Assembly (NCBI RefSeq): GCF_003149745.1 | Contig: NZ_QGEG01000004.1 | Location: forward strand, 62,001 to 126,000 | From: Flagellimonas aquimarina | GTDB taxonomy: Bacteria > Bacteroidota > Bacteroidia > Flavobacteriales > Flavobacteriaceae | DNA length: 64,000 bases | Direction of reading: 5' to 3' | In this document: positions 15,865 to 24,792 of the stretch, one piece after another | Layout: each line of letters opens with the position of its first letter | Numbering within the stretch: the first letter of the stretch is position 1 | Position numbers and translations under genes: made by a program | Notes under the pieces: model-generated | Told to the model about the DNA's origin: nothing | The model's input: the letters and a program-made list of their open reading frames with translations, nothing else | Databases searched by the model: none

Positions 15865-18333
15865 ATGACCGAAACATATGATATGGGAGAAATAAAAATT
15901 TCAACTTTTGACAATATATCCCTGCAAGGTCTTGATGAAGATGCAGAATTGATTCCCTTGTTAACACCAGAGGATGAAGAGGAAATGAACAGGGAAGAAT
16001 TACCGGAAACTTTACCAGTATTACCATTAAGAAATACAGTGCTTTTTCCAGGAGTGGTTATTCCAATTACCGCTGGAAGGGATAAGTCCATAAACCTAAT
16101 TAAAGACGCGAACAACGGCAATAAGACCATTGGGGTAGTTTCCCAAAAGGATGAAGAGACAGAAAACCCGGGAATAGGGGATATTAACACGCTGGGAACC
16201 GTTGCCAGAATCTTGAGGGTATTACAAATGCCAGATGGAAATACAACCGTTATCATTCAAGGTAAAAAGCGTTTTGAGATTGCCGAGGTAATCACTGAGC
16301 ATCCGTATTTGACCGCTACAGTAAAAGAAGCATCGGAAGAACGGCCCAATGAAAAGAGCAAAGAGTTTGAGGCGATCATAGATTCAATCAAAGAATTGGC
16401 TTTTAAGATTATAAAAGACAATCCAAACATACCCAGTGAGGCTACATTTGCCATTAAGAATATTCAAAGCAATTCGTTCCTAATCAATTTTGTGTCTTCC
16501 AACCTTAATTTGAGCGTTGGTGAAAAGCAAAAGCTTTTGGAAATTCCAAACTTGCAGGAGCGTGCCCTGACCACTTTGAAGTACATGAACATGGAGCTTC
16601 AAAAATTGGAATTGAAGAATGATATCCAGTCCAAGGTACGTAGCGATATGGACCAACAACAGCGGGAATATTTCCTACATCAACAAATGAAAACCATTCA
16701 GGAAGAATTGGGTGGAATTTCTTATGAAGAGGAAGTGGATGAGATGCGCGCCAAGGCCACAAAGAAGAAGTGGGGCAAAACAGTTAAAGAACATTTTGAG
16801 AAAGAGCTTGCCAAAATGCAGCGTATGAACCCACAAGTTGCAGAGTATTCTATTCAACGTAACTATTTGGACTTGTTTTTAGATCTTCCATGGAATGAAT
16901 TTTCAAAAGATAAGTTTGACTTAAAACGGGCACAACAAATTTTGGATAGAGACCATTATGGTCTTGAAGATGTTAAGCGCAGAATCATCGAATATTTAGC
17001 CGTATTAAAGCTACGTAACGATATGAAATCGCCAATTCTTTGTCTTTATGGACCCCCGGGAGTTGGTAAAACGTCTTTGGGAAAATCTGTTGCAGAGGCT
17101 TTAGGAAGGGAATATGTTAGAATTTCTTTGGGCGGTTTACGAGACGAGGCCGAGATCAGAGGACATAGAAAAACATATATTGGGGCAATGCCAGGAAGGA
17201 TTGTGCAAAGTCTGAAGAAAGCAGGTAAATCCAATCCCGTTTTTATTCTAGATGAAATTGATAAGCTTTCCAGTAGTCACCAAGGTGACCCTTCATCAGC
17301 AATGCTAGAAGTATTAGATCCCGAACAAAATAGCGAGTTTTATGACAACTTCTTGGAAATGGGATACGACCTCTCTAAAGTAATGTTTATTGCAACCGCA
17401 AATAACTTGGGAACCATTCAACCCGCGCTGCGCGATCGTATGGAAATCATCAATGTAACTGGGTACACCATTGAAGAAAAGGTTGAAATAGGCAAAAAGC
17501 ATTTGTTGCCAAAGCAGTTAAAGGAACACGGACTTACCGCAAAGGATTTGAAGATTGGAAAACCCCAAATGGAGAAAATTGTAGAAGGGTATACAAGGGA
17601 ATCCGGGGTGCGAAGTTTGGAAAAGCAACTGGCCAAAATGGTGCGTTACGCAGCAAAGTCCATTGCTATTGAAGAGGAGTATCATATCAAGGTAAACAAC
17701 CAAGATATAGAGAAAATATTGGGCCCTGCCAGATTGGAGCGCGACAAATATGAGAACAATGATGTGGCAGGAGTGGTCACCGGCTTGGCTTGGACAAGCG
17801 TAGGTGGCGACATTCTTTTTATTGAATCAATATTATCCAAGGGTAAGGGTGCTTTAAATATCACCGGAAACCTTGGCAAAGTGATGAAAGAATCTGCTAC
17901 CATTGCCATGGAGTATATTAAATCCAATGCAGATGCCTTTGGGATAAATTCAGATGTTTTTGAAAAGTATAACGTCCATATTCATGTACCAGAGGGCGCT
18001 ACACCAAAAGATGGCCCCAGTGCAGGAATAACAATGCTTACCTCATTGGTTTCGCTTTTTACACAAAGAAAGGTGAAAAAGAGCTTGGCAATGACAGGGG
18101 AGATAACCTTACGTGGTAAAGTACTGCCGGTTGGCGGAATAAAAGAAAAGATTTTAGCTGCTAAAAGGGCTCGCATAAAAGAGATTATCCTTTGTGATGA
18201 CAATAGAAAAGATATAGAAGAAATAAAGGAGGACTATTTAAAAGGGCTTACATTCCATTATGTGTCTGATATGAGCGAGGTCATTGATATTGCAATTACC
18301 GACCGCAAAGTGAAAAATGCCAAAACCCTATAA
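15865..18333 (+). CDS. lon: ATP-dependent protease Lon
   Basis: 822 residues. It degrades misfolded and regulatory proteins in the cytoplasm. N-terminal LAN substrate domain ([19 protein letters not shown], about 50-70), coiled-coil linker, AAA+ module with Walker A GPPGVGKT (about 396) and Walker [10 protein letters not shown], and C-terminal Ser-Lys protease with Ser719 (PKDGPSAG) and Lys762 (GGIKEKI). ATG 15865 and ATG 15883 are both possible; the second begins [11 protein letters not shown] and is equally plausible. cmk follows after 58 bp. Confidence 0.97.
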   Translation: MTETYDMGEIKISTFDNISLQGLDEDAELIPLLTPEDEEEMNREELPETLPVLPLRNTVLFPGVVIPITAGRDKSINLIKDANNGNKTIGVVSQKDEETENPGIGDINTLGTVARILRVLQMPDGNTTVIIQGKKRFEIAEVITEHPYLTATVKEASEERPNEKSKEFEAIIDSIKELAFKIIKDNPNIPSEATFAIKNIQSNSFLINFVSSNLNLSVGEKQKLLEIPNLQERALTTLKYMNMELQKLELKNDIQSKVRSDMDQQQREYFLHQQMKTIQEELGGISYEEEVDEMRAKATKKKWGKTVKEHFEKELAKMQRMNPQVAEYSIQRNYLDLFLDLPWNEFSKDKFDLKRAQQILDRDHYGLEDVKRRIIEYLAVLKLRNDMKSPILCLYGPPGVGKTSLGKSVAEALGREYVRISLGGLRDEAEIRGHRKTYIGAMPGRIVQSLKKAGKSNPVFILDEIDKLSSSHQGDPSSAMLEVLDPEQNSEFYDNFLEMGYDLSKVMFIATANNLGTIQPALRDRMEIINVTGYTIEEKVEIGKKHLLPKQLKEHGLTAKDLKIGKPQMEKIVEGYTRESGVRSLEKQLAKMVRYAAKSIAIEEEYHIKVNNQDIEKILGPARLERDKYENNDVAGVVTGLAWTSVGGDILFIESILSKGKGALNITGNLGKVMKESATIAMEYIKSNADAFGINSDVFEKYNVHIHVPEGATPKDGPSAGITMLTSLVSLFTQRKVKKSLAMTGEITLRGKVLPVGGIKEKILAAKRARIKEIILCDDNRKDIEEIKEDYLKGLTFHYVSDMSEVIDIAITDRKVKNAKTL

Positions 18334-18391
18334 ACCCAAAGATTATCTGCTTAGGATTGGTTCATCTTTTATTTCTAGGTATTTTTAAGTA

Positions 18392-19084
18392 ATGGGAAAA
18401 ATTACAATTGCCATAGATGGGTATTCATCAACAGGTAAAAGTACTTTGGCCAAAAGATTGGCTTCAGCGCTCAATTATGTTTATGTGGATACAGGAGCTA
18501 TGTACCGTGCAGTTACACTTTTCGCTTTAAATAACGAATATGTTGGCGTTAAAGAGGATATTCCCTCTCTAGTGGCGCAATTGTCCAACATTAAATTGAA
18601 ATTTATGCCCAATGAAACGTTGGGTCTTTCAGAGATGTATCTCAACGGGCAAAATGTGGAAAAGCAGATAAGGACTATGAAAGTGTCCGAGCACGTAAGC
18701 AAAGTTGCAACCATTGAAGAAGTTAGGCGTATGCTCGTGGCTATGCAGCAGCAAATGGGTGAAGAAAAGGGCATTGTAATGGACGGCAGGGATATTGGTA
18801 CTGTTGTTTTTCCAAATGCAGAACTAAAGATATTTATGACGGCGTCTCCAGAAACGCGTGCCACAAGGCGCTATAAAGAACTATTGGAGAGGGGGGAAGA
18901 CGTAACTTTTGATGAAGTACTCAAAAATGTTCAGAAACGGGACAGAATAGATTCAACCCGTGATGTGTCGCCGTTAAAGAAAGCTGAGGATGCCATTGAA
19001 TTTGATAATAGTGATATGGGGCTCGATGAACAGTTTGAGCGTATCCATAACTATACACTTCGCGTAATCAATCAAAACAATTAA
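18392..19084 (+). CDS. cmk: (d)CMP kinase
   Basis: 230 residues. It phosphorylates CMP and dCMP to the diphosphates. P-loop GYSSTGKST at 10-18, YVDTGAMYRA, and MDGRDIGTVVFPNAELKIFMTASPETRA, all typical of bacterial Cmk. It lies directly after lon and upstream of rpsA, a cmk-rpsA association found in many bacteria, but here the two are separated by about 960 bp containing a hairpin-rich locus and the reverse-oriented lysM gene. Confidence 0.97.
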   Translation: MGKITIAIDGYSSTGKSTLAKRLASALNYVYVDTGAMYRAVTLFALNNEYVGVKEDIPSLVAQLSNIKLKFMPNETLGLSEMYLNGQNVEKQIRTMKVSEHVSKVATIEEVRRMLVAMQQQMGEEKGIVMDGRDIGTVVFPNAELKIFMTASPETRATRRYKELLERGEDVTFDEVLKNVQKRDRIDSTRDVSPLKKAEDAIEFDNSDMGLDEQFERIHNYTLRVINQNN

Positions 19085-19165
19085 AAAATGTTGGTTTTTG
19101 GTATAATCCAGAATCTCTTGTGATCAACGGATTGTTCCATTGCAAAGGTTAAACAAGATGAAGTA

Positions 19166-19384
19166 TAGTTTTGGATGCACTTATCGTTTAAGATATTGTC
19201 CATTTCAATGGACTATATGGCCGATAAGTGAAGTTCGTGAATTTTATTGTAAAAATCTAGATGAAATGGGTAGATGGACCTTTTGGAGAAACAACCTCCA
19301 ATGTATAAGGGATGTAGGAAAGATAAGGTTGCATTTTCTTTGGAATTAACACAATAAAAAAAGGCGCTTAACAAGCGCCTTTTT
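19166..19384 (+). ncRNA. Candidate small RNA locus (hairpins plus terminator)
   Basis: The 321-bp gap 19085-19405 holds no convincing gene. What is seen in order: a -7-like box TAGTTTTG (19166-19173); a 53-nt two-part hairpin at 19178-19230, with outer arms CACTTATCG/CGATAAGTG (9 bp) and inner arms ATATTGTCCATT/AATGGACTATAT (12 bp, one mismatch); a second hairpin TTGGAG/CTCCAA at 19283-19301, extendable by CCTT/AAGG; and a strong terminator at 19361-19381. The expected transcription start falls at the first base of the first hairpin, giving an RNA of about 205 nt. A 63-codon open frame crosses the hairpins but resembles nothing I know. A decayed gene is the alternative. Confidence 0.35.
19356..19384. 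terminator. Bidirectional terminator
   Basis: AAGGCGCTT (361-369 of this stretch) and AAGCGCCTT (373-381) with a 3-nt loop, flanked by A- and T-runs. It serves the minus-strand lysM gene and any transcript entering from cmk or from the candidate small RNA. Confidence 0.85.
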
Positions 19385-19405
19385 CTATAAACAAAGTATC
19401 TGTTC

Positions 19406-19786
19406 TTAAATGTTTGGAATAACCAAAACCTGATCAGGATGAATCACATCCGGATTCTTCAAGATATTGGTGTTTGCATCAAAGATTTTGTTGTACTTCA
19501 TGGCATCGCCATAATAATGTTTTGCAATTTTGCTCAAAGACTCTCCGCTTTTTACAGTATGTCTGTGGTACACAGAATCATCGGCAACACTAATGTTTGC
19601 CTTAACATCGGATGGGCTTTCACCACCAATTTGCTTTATTTTGTCCCAAAGGGCATTTTTTTCATACGGCGTATTGGCCACTCCTTTAATTTTCAATACT
19701 CCACCTTCTTCAGATACATCGCCATCCTTTATCCCTAATTCTTGACCTAAATCTAAAACTGCCTGGTATTTTGCTTTTGCACTCAT
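19406..19786 (-). CDS. lysM: BON-LysM peptidoglycan-binding protein
   Basis: 126 residues, no signal peptide. BON-like domain at about 20-68 ([31 protein letters not shown]), then a LysM domain at about 74-124 ([46 protein letters not shown]). This is the YgaU/Kbp-type two-domain protein; the E. coli homologue binds potassium ions. The lack of a signal peptide fits a cytoplasmic Kbp-like role rather than cell-wall binding (inference). It is read against its neighbours and is closed by a bidirectional terminator. Confidence 0.92.
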   Translation of the reverse strand: MSAKAKYQAVLDLGQELGIKDGDVSEEGGVLKIKGVANTPYEKNALWDKIKQIGGESPSDVKANISVADDSVYHRHTVKSGESLSKIAKHYYGDAMKYNKIFDANTNILKNPDVIHPDQVLVIPNI

Positions 19787-19901
19787 AATATTCTTAATTG
19801 TTTTAATGGTTAATATTAAGAAACAAGATATGTATAAAAGTCACATTTCGACTTATTTTTTCACTAATTATTGGTCTAAACACATAAGTGGGCGGCAAGG
19901 G

Positions 19902-19932
19902 TTTGTAAAACAAGGAATTAATTGTATTTTTG
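19902..19932 (+). promoter_or_regulatory. rpsA promoter
   Basis: TTTG at 19902-19905, 19-nt spacer, TATTTTTG at 19925-19932: an exact match to the Bacteroidota sigma-A consensus. Transcription should begin near 19938-19940, leaving a leader of about 107 nt before the rpsA ATG. Confidence 0.8.
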
Positions 19933-19952
19933 CACTCCTTTTTAACAAAGAG

Positions 19953-20025
19953 ACAAGAGGAAAAGGAAATAGAAAAAATCAATAACAACTTCTGCAGTAA
20001 TTGTTTAACTCTTGTAAAACTGTAG
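19953..20025 (+). promoter_or_regulatory. rpsA leader with two crossing stems
   Basis: Within the rpsA leader, ACAAGAG (19953-19959) can pair with CTCTTGT (20009-20015), and CTGCAGT (19992-19998) with ACTGTAG (20019-20025, one G-U). The two stems cross, so they are either mutually exclusive or form a pseudoknot. Autoregulation of S1 through its own leader is known in E. coli; whether this leader acts so is inference. Two 7-bp stems could also occur by chance. Confidence 0.3.
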
Positions 20026-20046
20026 AATACAAATTTTAATCAGCAA

Positions 20047-21882
20047 ATGGCTGAAGAAAAAACAAACGTTGAGGTAGAAGAAACTACCGCAGCAGTACAA
20101 GAAGTAAAAGAAGAAACTCCAAAACAGGATCCGAAAGAATATCTTGAAAATTTTGATTGGGAAAAGTACGAAGAAGGAATTGAGCGTGTAGATGATACAA
20201 AGCTTAAGGAATTTGAAGTACTTGTAGAGGAAAATTTCGTTGACACCGCTGATGAAGAGGTGGTACAAGGAAAAGTGGTTCACATGACCGATCGTGAGGC
20301 TATCATTGATATCAATGCAAAGTCTGAAGGTGTTATTTCGTTGAATGAATTCCGTTACAATCCTGACCTTAAGGTTGGAGATAAAGTTGAGGTTCTTATA
20401 GATATTCGTGAAGACAAAACTGGTCAACTGGTATTGTCCCACAGAAAAGCAAGAACAATTATGGCTTGGGACAGAGTTAACGCTGCCCATGACAAAGAAG
20501 AAATTGTTCAAGGTTTTGTAAAGTGCAGAACCAAAGGAGGTATGATCGTGGATGTATTTGGAATCGAGGCGTTCTTGCCAGGATCTCAAATTGATGTTAA
20601 GCCTATTCGTGATTACGATCAGTATGTTGGCAAGACTATGGAATTCAAAGTGGTTAAGATAAACCATGAATTCAAAAACGTAGTTGTATCCCATAAAGCA
20701 TTGATCGAGGCGGATATTGAAGAACAGAAGAAAGAAATCATCGGTCAGCTTGAAAAAGGTCAAGTTTTGGAAGGTGTTGTTAAGAATGTTACTTCATACG
20801 GTGTCTTTATTGACCTTGGTGGTGTTGACGGACTAATTCACATTACAGACCTTTCTTGGAGTAGAATCAACCATCCAAACGAGGTTGTTGAGCTAGATCA
20901 GAAATTAAATGTGGTAATCCTTGATTTTGATGACAACAAATCAAGAATCCAACTAGGTCTTAAACAATTAGAGAAACATCCATGGGATGCTTTGGGTGAT
21001 GAAATAAAAATTGGTGACAAAGTAAAAGGTAAGGTTGTGGTCATTGCTGACTACGGTGCCTTTATAGAAGTTGCCGAAGGTGTGGAAGGATTAATCCACG
21101 TTTCTGAAATGTCATGGTCCACTCACTTACGTTCCGCACAAGATTTTGTAAGCGTTGGTGATGAGGTAGAGGCAGTAGTATTGACCTTGGATAGAGAAGA
21201 TCGCAAAATGTCATTGGGCATTAAGCAATTAACTCCAGACCCATGGACAGATATTACTTCTAAATATCCTGTAGGATCAAGACACAAAGGAATTGTAAGA
21301 AACTTTACCAACTTTGGTGTGTTTGTAGAAATGGAAGAAGGAATAGATGGATTAATTTATATCTCTGACCTTTCTTGGACCAAGAAAATTAAGCACCCAT
21401 CTGAGTTTGTAGCTGTTGGTGATACTTTGGAAGTTGAAGTATTGGAATTGGATGTTGAAGGACGTAAGTTGAGTCTTGGTCACAAACAAACAACAGAAAA
21501 CCCTTGGGACAAGTACGCAGCAGAATTTGCTGAGGGTACTATTCACAAAGCAGCTATTTCAGAAGTTGTTGATAAAGGAGCTACCGTTAATTTCAATGAG
21601 GATATTGTAGGATTTGTTCCTTCAAGACACATGGAGAAAGAAGATGGCAAGAAGATTGGAAAAGGCGAAGAGGTAGAATTTAAGATCATCGAGTTCAATA
21701 AAGATTTTAAGCGAGTGGTAGCGAGCCATACAGCTATCTTTAGAGAGCAAGAAGAACGCAACGTAAGCACAGCTAAGAGAAAAGCTGCCGCTACTGCAGA
21801 TGAAGCTAAAACCACACTTGGTGATGCTAACTCTCAATTACAGGCGTTGAAAGATAAAATGGAAGCTGATTCTAAAAAATAA
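20047..21882 (+). CDS. rpsA: 30S ribosomal protein S1
   Basis: 611 residues with six S1 OB-fold domains beginning at about residues 70, 154, 238, 323, 410 and 497 (for example GVVKNVTSYGVFIDLGGVDGLIHITDLSW-type strands in domain 3). An acidic N-terminal extension rich in Glu precedes domain 1. It binds mRNA on the 30S subunit and is important in a lineage that makes little use of Shine-Dalgarno pairing. Strong own promoter, 107-nt leader and a clear terminator make it a single-gene unit. Confidence 0.97.
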   Translation: MAEEKTNVEVEETTAAVQEVKEETPKQDPKEYLENFDWEKYEEGIERVDDTKLKEFEVLVEENFVDTADEEVVQGKVVHMTDREAIIDINAKSEGVISLNEFRYNPDLKVGDKVEVLIDIREDKTGQLVLSHRKARTIMAWDRVNAAHDKEEIVQGFVKCRTKGGMIVDVFGIEAFLPGSQIDVKPIRDYDQYVGKTMEFKVVKINHEFKNVVVSHKALIEADIEEQKKEIIGQLEKGQVLEGVVKNVTSYGVFIDLGGVDGLIHITDLSWSRINHPNEVVELDQKLNVVILDFDDNKSRIQLGLKQLEKHPWDALGDEIKIGDKVKGKVVVIADYGAFIEVAEGVEGLIHVSEMSWSTHLRSAQDFVSVGDEVEAVVLTLDREDRKMSLGIKQLTPDPWTDITSKYPVGSRHKGIVRNFTNFGVFVEMEEGIDGLIYISDLSWTKKIKHPSEFVAVGDTLEVEVLELDVEGRKLSLGHKQTTENPWDKYAAEFAEGTIHKAAISEVVDKGATVNFNEDIVGFVPSRHMEKEDGKKIGKGEEVEFKIIEFNKDFKRVVASHTAIFREQEERNVSTAKRKAAATADEAKTTLGDANSQLQALKDKMEADSKK

Positions 21883-21906
21883 TCAGGTTTTATTAAAACC
21901 AATTGG

Positions 21907-21937
21907 AAGCCCCGCTGGAAACAGACGGGGCTTTTTT
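21907..21937 (+). terminator. rpsA terminator
   Basis: AAGCCCCG (21907-21914) and CGGGGCTT (21926-21933), with inner CTG/CAG pairing over a GAAA tetraloop, then TTTTTT. Confidence 0.9.
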
Positions 21938-21965
21938 ATGCGATCGACCTTTTTAAAGAATTGTT

Positions 21966-21973
21966 TACTTTTG
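21966..21973 (+). promoter_or_regulatory. -7 element of the pyrR operon
   Basis: TACTTTTG matches TAnnTTTG; the predicted start near 21980 leaves only about 20 nt before the pyrR ATG at 22001. No good TTTG box is seen at the -33 position. Confidence 0.45.
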
Positions 21974-22000
21974 CATACAACAGAGACGGTAGCATAGCAA

Positions 22001-22540
22001 ATGAGTCAAAAAGTACTTCTTACCTCAAAAGAAATCCACATCATACTGCACCGTTTGGCTTGTCAACTTTTAGAAAACCATCTAGACTTTAGCAACACGG
22101 TTTTAATAGGGATTCAACCAAGAGGAATTTTTTTAGCTGAACGATTAGAGAAAATCCTAAGAGAGGAATACAAAGTAAAGGATATAGATTTAGGTTTTTT
22201 GGATATTACCTTCTATCGAGATGATTTTAGAAGAGGAGAAAAGACCCTAGAAGCAAACACCACCAAAATAGATTTTCTAGTCGATGATAAAAATGTAGTC
22301 TTGATCGATGATGTCCTATACACCGGAAGGAGCATTAGAGCTGCCCTCACTGCCATTCAATCTTTTGGAAGACCTTCTGATATAGAATTGTTGACCTTGA
22401 TAGATAGAAGGTTTAGCAGACATTTGCCCATTCAGCCCAATTATAGAGGGCGGCAGGTAGATGCAATTAATGAAGAAAAAGTAAAGGTGATGTGGGAGGA
22501 AAATGATGGAAAGGATATTGTGTATTTAGTAAATAAATAA
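22001..22540 (+). CDS. pyrR: PyrR: pyrimidine regulator / uracil phosphoribosyltransferase
   Basis: 179 residues. PRPP-binding motif VVLIDDVLYTGRSIRAA, plus IGIQPRGIFLAERL and LIDRRFSRHLPIQPNYRGRQVD, the PyrR signatures. In Firmicutes PyrR binds pyr leader RNA to cause attenuation and also has UPRTase activity. It is the first gene of a run with pyrB (6 bp gap). The leader here is too short for a classical PyrR attenuator, so an RNA target, if any, must be elsewhere. A dedicated upp gene lies at 63126. Confidence 0.93.
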   Translation: MSQKVLLTSKEIHIILHRLACQLLENHLDFSNTVLIGIQPRGIFLAERLEKILREEYKVKDIDLGFLDITFYRDDFRRGEKTLEANTTKIDFLVDDKNVVLIDDVLYTGRSIRAALTAIQSFGRPSDIELLTLIDRRFSRHLPIQPNYRGRQVDAINEEKVKVMWEENDGKDIVYLVNK

Positions 22541-22546
22541 TTTAAA

Positions 22547-23473
22547 ATGAGCGAATTAAGTGTAAATCACTTACTGGGAATAAAATATCTGGACAAAAAG
22601 GATATAGGACTCATTTTTGAAACAGCCGACCATTTTAAAGAAGTTATAAATAGATCCATTAAAAAGGTTCCTACGCTTAGAGATACCACTATTGCGAACA
22701 TTTTTTTTGAAAATAGCACACGAACAAAGCTTTCTTTTGAGTTGGCGGAAAAAAGGCTATCAGCAGATGTCATCAATTTTTCTGCATCCCAGTCCTCGGT
22801 CAAAAAAGGAGAAACACTCATAGATACGGTAAATAATATCCTTTCTATGAAAGTGGATATGGTGGTAATGCGCCACCCAAATCCCGGAGCAGGTATTTTC
22901 CTTTCAAAACATGTTAATGCCTCAATAATAAATGCTGGTGATGGAGCGCATGAGCATCCAACTCAAGCCTTGTTGGATTCCTATTCAATACGGGAAAAAT
23001 TAGGAAATGTAGGAGGAAAAAATGTTGTTATTGTAGGTGACATTCTTCATTCAAGAGTAGCACTATCAAATATTTTTGCACTAAAATTGCAGGGGGCCAA
23101 CGTAAAAGTATGTGGGCCAAGAACGTTGATTCCAAAACATATAGAATCTTTGGGAGTAACAGTTGAGACAAACCTAAGAAAGGCACTGGAATGGTGCGAC
23201 GTGGCAAATATGCTGCGTGTACAGAACGAACGAATGGATATTAGTTATTTTCCAACAACAAGAGAATACACACAGCAGTTTGGAATTAACAAAAAACTAT
23301 TAAATAGCTTAGACAAAGAGATTGTAATCATGCACCCTGGACCAATTAACAGAGGAGTTGAGATTACAAGCGACGTAGCGGATTCTAACCAGTCCATTAT
23401 TTTGGAACAAGTGGAGAACGGAGTGGCAATCCGCATGGCGGTGATATATTTATTGGCATCAAAAATTAAGTAA
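22547..23473 (+). CDS. pyrB: Aspartate carbamoyltransferase catalytic subunit
   Basis: 308 residues. It forms carbamoyl aspartate, the committed step of pyrimidine synthesis. Carbamoyl-phosphate loop FENSTRTKLSFE (about 54-65), HEHPTQALLDSYSIRE, MHPGPINRGVEI. No pyrI regulatory subunit follows, so the enzyme may be a simple trimer or pyrI is elsewhere. Co-transcribed with pyrR and the two downstream genes (1-bp gap to the next). Confidence 0.97.
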   Translation: MSELSVNHLLGIKYLDKKDIGLIFETADHFKEVINRSIKKVPTLRDTTIANIFFENSTRTKLSFELAEKRLSADVINFSASQSSVKKGETLIDTVNNILSMKVDMVVMRHPNPGAGIFLSKHVNASIINAGDGAHEHPTQALLDSYSIREKLGNVGGKNVVIVGDILHSRVALSNIFALKLQGANVKVCGPRTLIPKHIESLGVTVETNLRKALEWCDVANMLRVQNERMDISYFPTTREYTQQFGINKKLLNSLDKEIVIMHPGPINRGVEITSDVADSNQSIILEQVENGVAIRMAVIYLLASKIK

Positions 23474-23474
23474 A

Positions 23475-23807
23475 ATGATTTTCAACAAAGAAGGAACAAC
23501 AACCATTGTTTTCCAGGAAAAAATATCACTTTCTACCTTCTTGGAAAATTTGAACAAAGCTTATCCCAAATTAAAGCACGATAATATTATTGTAAACCTT
23601 TTCTCTTTCAACGAACTGAAAGCAGGAGACATTCTGGAGTTTTTTGAGATTTCAAATATGCACAAGGCTTCCAATAAATCTTTCGTTTTGGTTACGGATA
23701 AGGTAGCATATGATGATACGCCGGAAGAAATTAACGTGGTACCAACAATACAAGAAGCAAAAGATCTTATCGAAATGGAAGAAATAGAACGGGATTTGGG
23801 TATATGA
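23475..23807 (+). CDS. STAS-like small protein coupled to RNase Z
   Basis: 110 residues. N-terminal strand-helix units and the ending VVPTIQEAKDLIEMEEIERDLG, which is typical of STAS-like proteins in Bacteroidota that sit beside rnz; by position they are sometimes mislabelled ribonuclease Z. It has no metallo-beta-lactamase motif and cannot be the nuclease. It starts 1 bp after pyrB and its end overlaps rnz by 4 bp (ATGA), so the two are translationally coupled. A regulatory partner for RNase Z is conceivable but unproven. Confidence 0.75.
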   Translation: MIFNKEGTTTIVFQEKISLSTFLENLNKAYPKLKHDNIIVNLFSFNELKAGDILEFFEISNMHKASNKSFVLVTDKVAYDDTPEEINVVPTIQEAKDLIEMEEIERDLGI

Positions 23808-24709
23808 AGTTGACCATACTCGGCTGTTATTCAGCTACTCCCAGGACATTTACAAATCCCACTTCGCAAATATTGGAGATTCGAAACCATCTTTTTTTGA
23901 TTGATTGTGGTGAGGGTACACAAGTACAGCTCAGAAAGAACAAGATTAAGTTCTCCAGAATCAAACATATTTTCATCTCTCACTTACACGGAGATCACTT
24001 TTTTGGTTTGCCGGGTCTTATTTCTACGTTCAGACTTTTGGGAAGAGAAACAGAAATGCACATTTATGGCCCAAAAGGAATTAAAGAAGCAATTACCTTG
24101 TTCCTTAAGCTTGGAGATTCATGGACTAATTACCCTTTAATTTTTCATGAACTTGATTCTAAAGAATCCGAGCTCGTTTTTGAAGATGAAAAAGTAAGCG
24201 TGCATACCATTCCATTAGATCACAGAGTTTATACCAATGGATTTTTGTTTAAAGAAAAATCCCTTCCTCGCAAGCTAGATGTAGATGCCGTGGCTAAACA
24301 TGAAATTGATAGGAGTCAATACAACAATATTAAAAATGGGGCTGATGGAGTCCTGGAAAATGGTGAAATAATTTCAAATAAGGACTTAACCATTGATCCG
24401 CCATCTCCAAAAAGTTATGCATTTTGTAGCGATACGGCTTACAACGAAGCTATTCTGCCACTAATAAAAAACGTGAATACCCTATATCACGAATCTACAT
24501 TTTTGGAGACCAATGTAGACCTTTGCAAAAAAACTAAGCACGCAACAGCAAAGCAAGCGGCCCAGATTGCGCTCAAAGCAAACGTGGACAATCTAATTTT
24601 GGGTCATTATTCCACTAGATACAAATCCATTGACCTTTTTAAAGAGGAAGCCTTGGAAGTTTTTCCTGATGTTGAGCTGGCAGATGACGGAAAATCCTTT
24701 GAAATATAA
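23804..24709 (+). CDS. rnz: Ribonuclease Z
   Basis: 301 residues. tRNA 3'-processing endonuclease, a metallo-beta-lactamase-fold zinc enzyme. Metal motif SHLHGDHFFGLPG with His60, His62, Asp64 and His65; later HRVYTNGFLF, FCSDTAY and LGHYSTRY provide the remaining ligands. The two tRNAs in this window do not encode CCA, which fits a need for RNase Z trimming. Last gene of the pyrR-pyrB-STAS-rnz run. Confidence 0.96.
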   Translation: MKLTILGCYSATPRTFTNPTSQILEIRNHLFLIDCGEGTQVQLRKNKIKFSRIKHIFISHLHGDHFFGLPGLISTFRLLGRETEMHIYGPKGIKEAITLFLKLGDSWTNYPLIFHELDSKESELVFEDEKVSVHTIPLDHRVYTNGFLFKEKSLPRKLDVDAVAKHEIDRSQYNNIKNGADGVLENGEIISNKDLTIDPPSPKSYAFCSDTAYNEAILPLIKNVNTLYHESTFLETNVDLCKKTKHATAKQAAQIALKANVDNLILGHYSTRYKSIDLFKEEALEVFPDVELADDGKSFEI

Positions 24710-24792
24710 TTGTTAAGGAAATAAAACAAAAGGGAACCAACCTTTTTAATCTGCATACTTTTGTTGAAATTTGTTTATACCTAGAACAAATC

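Noticed and set aside
19140-19349. 69-codon (63 from the first ATG) protein between cmk and lysM
   Set aside because: Cys- and Trp-rich with no known pattern, and the DNA is dominated by hairpins; an RNA or decayed gene is more likely.
20005-20763. 252-codon open frame on the minus strand
   Set aside because: It lies wholly over rpsA and its leader, has no family motif, and reflects the strong codon bias of rpsA.
21938-22000. PyrR-type attenuator upstream of pyrR
   Set aside because: The predicted leader is only about 20 nt and has no antiterminator or terminator pair after the rpsA terminator.
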